DNA of 64,000 nucleotides from NCBI GenBank assembly GCA_030867185.1, contig CM061490.1:46013574-46077573 (forward strand), in the 5' to 3' direction. The stretch is from Tagetes erecta (Eukaryota; Streptophyta; Magnoliopsida; Asterales; Asteraceae). The position numbers were made by a program, and so were the translations under genes. This document shows, one piece after another, positions 59,337 through 64,000 of the stretch (the stretch's first letter is position 1; each line of letters starts with the position of its first letter). The notes under the pieces were generated by a model that saw only the letters and a program-made list of their open reading frames with translations, searched no databases and had not been told where the DNA came from.

Positions 59337-60329
59337 TCAAATCCAATCACTAGAATATCGAAGTCCTAAGGCACAAGTATGACTCTCATGTTTTGGCCTT
59401 TCAAGGAGCTTCGTGAGTGGATCCGCAATATTTTGATCAGTGTGAACTTTACGGATACATATTTTTCCCTTTTCAACTTCATCCCTTATGTAGTTGAATC
59501 TCCGCTCAATGTGCCTTGTCTTTTGATGTGTACGAGGTTCCTTGATTTGAACAATCGCACCCTCGTTATCACAAAAGATCTCTAGGGGGTCCTGAATGGT
59601 ACGGACCACCCCTAGGTCGGCAATGAACTTCTTTATCCACACAGCTTCTTGTGCTGCCAATGAGGCGGCTATGTATTCCGATTTTGTGGTGGATAAGACC
59701 ACCACATCTTGTTTTGAGCTCTTCCAAGAGACTGCCCCACCATTCATAATGAAAATGTATCCCGATTTTGATCGAGAATCATCTCGATCAGTTTGGAAAC
59801 TCGCATCCGTGTAACCTTTTACAACGAGTTCTTCCACACAAGAACCGTATATTAGAAACATATCTTTAGTCCTTCTAAGATATTTCAATATACTTTTAAC
59901 CGCCATCCAATGGCTACTACCCGGATTTTGTTGGTATCTGTTTGTCATGCTCAAAGCGCATGACATGTCCGGTCTGGTGCATATCATTGCATACATGATG
60001 GATCCTATAGCAGATGCGTATGGGACTCCTTTCATTTTCTCTTGCTCATCCTTTGAGCTTGGACATTGAGATGCACTCAATATTGTTCCTCTTGGAATAG
60101 GTACCAAACCTTTCTTAGAGTTTTCCATCTTGAACCTTTTCAAGATCTTATCAATGTATGCACTTTGATTTAAACCTATCAATCGCCTTGATCTATCCCT
60201 ATAGATCTTTATTCCCAAAATATAGGCGGCTTCACCAAGACCCTTGATTGAAAAACGACTTCCAAGCCAAGTTTTAACACTTTGCATGGTTGGAATGTCA
60301 TTTCCATATAGTTTGTATGTCATCGACAT
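59337..60329 (-). pseudogene. copia pol: end of RT and RNase H (D)
   Basis: The translation is identical to the other three copies, out of frame with upstream RT. Confidence 0.92.
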
Positions 60330-60438
60330 ACAATATTAAGAAAGTGATGATGCTCCCACTAGCTTTCTTATACACACAAGCCTCATCAGCGTTCTTGATG
60401 AATCCAAAGGTTTTAATCTCTTCATCAAAACGGTGATT

Positions 60439-61302
60439 CTAACTTCTAGATGCTTGTTTCAATCCATAGATTGATTTCTTTAACTTGCATACTTTATTAG
60501 GATATTGTGGATTGGCAAAACCTTCGGGCTGGATCATATAGACATCTTCTTCAAGATGTCCATTTAGGAAAGCGGTTTTGACATCTATTTGCCAAATCTC
60601 ATAGTCATAATATGCGGCTATGGCAAATAATATCCTAATCGACTTTAGCATTTCCACGGGTGAGAAAGTCTCATCATAATCAACCCCTTGAGTTTGAGTG
60701 AAACCTTTTGCTACAAGCCTTGCTTTGTAAGTATCCAAGTTTCCATGCATATCGGTTTTCTTCTTGAAAACCCACTTACTTCCAATCGATTTGGAGTTAA
60801 GCGGTGGTTCAACCAAGTCCCATATTTGGTTGTCATGCATGGATTGCATCTCAACGTTCATGGCTTCAAGCCATTTGTCACAATCGGATTGTGCCATTGC
60901 ATCTCGATATGTGGTGGGTTCATCTGAATCTACCACATAGAATCCATTCATGAAAAATCCATATCTTTCGGGTGGATTACTATTTCTATCAGATCTACGA
61001 ACGTTATGTGTGTCTTGATCATCCATTTGATCATTTTCAACAACCTCTTGTTGAATGCTAGTTTCAACCAAACGTGTATCGGCTTGTGGATCTTGATCCT
61101 CATCAAGTTTCACCGTTCTACTAGTTCCTTCCGTAAGGAACTTAGTTTCCAAGAACTCAGCTTTTAGAGCAATAAACCCCTTTTGCTCGGTTGAGTTGTA
61201 GAAATAATATCCCATAAAGTCTTTGGGATATCCTACAAAGATACACTTAGTGGATCGGCTTTCAAATTTGTTTTTGGGTGTTGTTCTTGACAAAAGCCTC
61301 AC
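60439..61302 (-). pseudogene. copia pol: integrase C-terminus and RT start (D)
   Basis: The translation is identical to 17560-18423, with the amber codon at 60439-60441 and the same A-run frameshift at its start. Confidence 0.92.
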
Positions 61303-61873
61303 AACCCCATACCTTTAAATATTTTAATGATGGAACTCTTCCATTCCATATTTCAAAAGGTGTCTTGTCCACTTTCTTGGTCCGGGCCATATTTAAAATA
61401 TGGGCTGCAGAGAGCAATGCGAAATCCCAAAATGATAGAGGTAATGTGCTTCTAGCCATTATAGATCGAACCATATCCAATAAAGTTCGATTCTTCCTTT
61501 CGGACACACCATTATCTTGTGGTGTTCCAGGTGGAGTGAGTTGTGAGATTATTCCACAACTCCTAAGATGGTCTTGAAAAGCATCATTAAGGTATTCACC
61601 TCCTCTATCCAAACGAAGTACTTTGATGGTCCTATTGAGTTGATTTTCAACTTCATTTTGGAAGACTTTGAACATTTCAAAAGCTTCATCTTTGTGTCTT
61701 AACAAGTACACATACCCATAACGACTATAATCATCGATGAAGGTAATGAAGTATCTTTCACCATTCCTTGTCATTGTCTTAAAAGGACCACATACATCCG
61801 TATGTATGATACCTAATAAATCTTTCGCCCTTTCATTAGTTCCACTAAAGGGCTTCTTGGTCATCTTTCCCAA
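61262..61873 (-). pseudogene. copia integrase core (D)
   Basis: Identical to 18383-18994, including LRLDRGGEY and both flanking frame breaks. Confidence 0.9.
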
Positions 61874-61907
61874 TAAACAAGATTCACATTTGTCAAATGA
61901 ATCACCC

Positions 61908-62738
61908 TCATTTGTTTTTCAAAAGACCATTCTTTTGAAGTATATGAATGCGACCCTTGTTTATGTGACCAAGACGACAATGCCAAAGATAGGTCTTACT
62001 CAAATCCACTTTGAGTTTCTTGGTGCTAGATTGGTACAACGAGTTATCAAAGGATGTGTTGTCATGAACCAATTCATAAATGCCATTTGACGGCATTGCT
62101 TTAAAATAAAAGACATCATTCATGAAAACACAAATACCATTGTCAATAAACTTAAAATCACAACCAAATTGTCTTAAACAAGAAACAGAGATAATGTTCC
62201 TAGTCAAACTAGGAGCATACAAAATATTGTTCAAAATTACTTTCAAACCACTTGGAAGTTTCAAAACATAGTCTTCTAGGGCTTCGACTACAACTTTTGC
62301 TCCGTCGCCCATGTAGAGACTTGTATCTCCTTTCTTGTAAAGCTTATTTCTTTTGAACCCCTGCAACAAATTGCCAATATGAGTTCCACATCCGGTATCC
62401 AATACCCATGTGTTAGAAGAAATAATATTAAGATCAATATGGATCATGAAAGTTGTACCCGAGGTTTGCTCCGCATCCCTCTTAGCTTTCAACTCCTTGA
62501 GATAGGTTGGATAATTCCTCTTCCAATGTCCTATCTCACCACAACCAAAGTACGGATCTTGCGAGCTAACCTTTAGCTTCTTATCCTTGGGTTTGGGCGG
62601 TTCCGCTTTCGCCTTTCCCTTGAACTTACCCTTGACTTGTCCCTTACCTTTGGCAACCTTTGCCTTAGGTTCCGGGTGATGCCTCTTCTTGCTCCGACCG
62701 TCATTGATCGTGAGAACCGGTAAAGCCTTTTTACCCAT
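61908..62738 (-). pseudogene. copia gag C-terminus, protease, integrase zinc domain (D)
   Basis: Identical to 19029-19859, with the zinc knuckle damaged at its first and last Cys. Protease VLDTG is retained. Confidence 0.9.
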
Positions 62739-62739
62739 T

Positions 62740-62959
62740 TGCTATAGGCATCTTCATTGTCAATACTAGGTTCATCGGGATTAGGATCGTCTAAAATGTA
62801 GGATTTCTTTTCTTGCTTGAGAACAATTCTCATGCTTCGATACCAATCCATGAAATTTTGTAATTGAGACGATCCTTGTCTATGTATGGTTCTTAGTGAT
62901 AGGTTATGCACGGGTGGGATAATTGCATTAGGTGGATTGTTGATTGCGGCCATCAACAT
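62740..62959 (-). pseudogene. copia gag N-terminus with capsid deleted (D)
   Basis: Same 409-bp capsid deletion and joint as COP-B, so the deletion predates the split of B and D. Confidence 0.9.
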
Positions 62960-63205
62960 AGTTTAACAAAGTTCACATTTAGTATTTTCAATATCATTAA
63001 TACATTTTAATCTTTAATACCCTTTTGTGTCTCTTGGACAATTAATGATTAAAATCTAGAATCCAACATTACATTCAAATAGTAGTTAGGTGACCTTTAT
63101 CCTATTATTTGAATTAACAAGGTAGTCAACGTTTGGCAATTGCAACCCTTTGCAACTTCTAGCTTTATGGGATCGGTTAAACATCTTATGTTTAGTTGGC
63201 ATGTT
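62960..63205 (-). other. COP-D leader stub
   Basis: It matches the first ~245 bp of COP-B leader upstream of gag, with one GTTAGGTGACCTTTATCC copy. It ends where orientation flips. Confidence 0.8.
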
Positions 63206-64000
63206 TAATCCCAACAATGGCATCAAGAGCCGCTTATACGAATACATGCTTCATTAGATCTAAAAATTTCGGTTTTCTTGGTGTGTTACACCCCAAGGCC
63301 GAAACTTTTAGCCAAATGGGTTCCCTTGGATTTTCAAGATAATAATCTCATGCATATGATTATCTTGAAAGTTTAAAGTCATTAAAATGGTTAGTTGCTT
63401 TGTTTGAACAAAACCCGAAATTTTCGGTTTTATAAATTTTAGGCCGAAAATTTTAAGGGTTCAAAGGGAACCATTTTAAACTTATGTTAATACATATTTG
63501 GATATGCTTTTGAGTGTTTCATAACCTAGCCCTATACCTTGTGCATGTATGATTTTGTGTTGTGGTTTGAAATATGCAATATGGTTGTAATATTCTTTTA
63601 TTTGGGTTTATAATCTTTTATTATTTCATATTGGTTTGTAATAATAAGTAGATTAGTTGTATTTCTTTTACTAGAAAAATGTATTAGGATATATTTTGTA
63701 AAAGAAGTTGGACAAAACTTTGGTTTTTGGTTTGGGCCATTTTAAGCCCAAATGGGCCTCATAGCTCAAGATTGGATTTAAGCCCAATATGGGATTCTAG
63801 CCCAATGACCCAAACCCAAGATTTGTAAGCCCAAAAGGGGCTGATTTGAAGGCCCAAAAGGAAGCCCAAATAAATGAAGAAACACAACACAAAAGATGGA
63901 TACTTGAAGCATTCGGATGCGGGATCAAGTGGGAGTTCATCATTTCATGCCTTGTGTCATGTTGTCCCTTAAGAAAGACCTTTTTGGCACACTTGTTTCG
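63206..64000 (+). mobile_element. COP-F: LTR end, variant PBS and leader, cut by window edge
   Basis: It opens with the last bases of a COP LTR (CCCAACA), the variant PBS TGGCATCAAGAGCC (63218-63231) and a B-like leader to the window end. It is head to head with COP-D. Gag, if present, lies beyond the window. Confidence 0.85.

Larger units (their letters stand above)
57639..63205 (-). mobile_element. COP-D: copia element lacking its 5' LTR
   Basis: It has a beta-type 3' LTR, 3' non-coding segment and a broken gag-pol that matches COP-B piece by piece. A leader stub follows, cut at TTTAATCCC (63205), where plus-strand COP-F begins. It lies tail to tail with COP-C. The B-like interior with a beta LTR makes it another mosaic. 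Confidence 0.92.

Overview
The window is nuclear DNA from a flowering plant with a large, repeat-rich genome. Both retrotransposon families carry the primer-binding site TGGTATCAGAGCC, complementary to the 3' end of plant initiator tRNA-Met, and the polyproteins are of plant Ty1/copia (TNT1/Tork-like, lineage tentative) and Ty3/gypsy chromovirus (Tekay-like) type. A composite-family (Asteraceae) host is only a guess. I see no host gene, structural RNA gene or CRISPR array. Everything recognisable is LTR-retrotransposon sequence or junction filler.

Two families account for nearly all of it. 'COP' is a Ty1/copia element with a ~0.9 kb LTR (TGTTGG...CCAACA). The LTR comes in two types, alpha and beta, that share the promoter half but differ in the R/U5 half. 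'GYP' is a Ty3/gypsy element with a 3.9 kb LTR (TGTGACACCC...GGGTGTGACA) that contains a variable number of ~99-bp tandem repeats.

Layout: 1-3062 is the 3' part of COP-A (+). 3063-4302 is GYP LTR pieces in opposite orientations with a scrambled junction. 4303-10850 is a tandem GYP array (-) with a 3836-bp period. 10851-14769 is COP-E (-), truncated inside integrase, plus filler. 14770-22607 is COP-B (-), with two LTRs but a broken gag-pol. 22608-33232 is a patchwork of GYP LTR pieces (both strands), one solo COP LTR and three filler islands. 33233-45629 is GYP-G (+), with two 3905-bp LTRs around a decayed gag-pol. 45635-49770 is tandem and fragmented COP and GYP LTRs. 49771-57636 is COP-C (+), with the best preserved gag-pol. 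57639-63205 is COP-D (-). 63206-64000 is the leader of COP-F (+).

No element here is autonomous. COP A, B, C and D share the same amber codon in reverse transcriptase and the same 1-nt frame change just after YVDD. B and D also lack most of the capsid domain and have a broken zinc knuckle. The complete LTR pairs nevertheless look identical, which points to very recent trans-mobilisation, segmental duplication or gene conversion. No complete element has a matching 5-bp target-site duplication. Many junctions sit at exact LTR ends, at microhomologies, or contain short templated insertions copied from nearby COP and GYP sequence. The most interesting reading is a rearrangement hotspot shaped by replication-type template switching and/or re-insertion of extrachromosomal LTR-element circles. 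Mis-assembly must be excluded first. All statements of identity come from reading the sequence, not from computed alignments.
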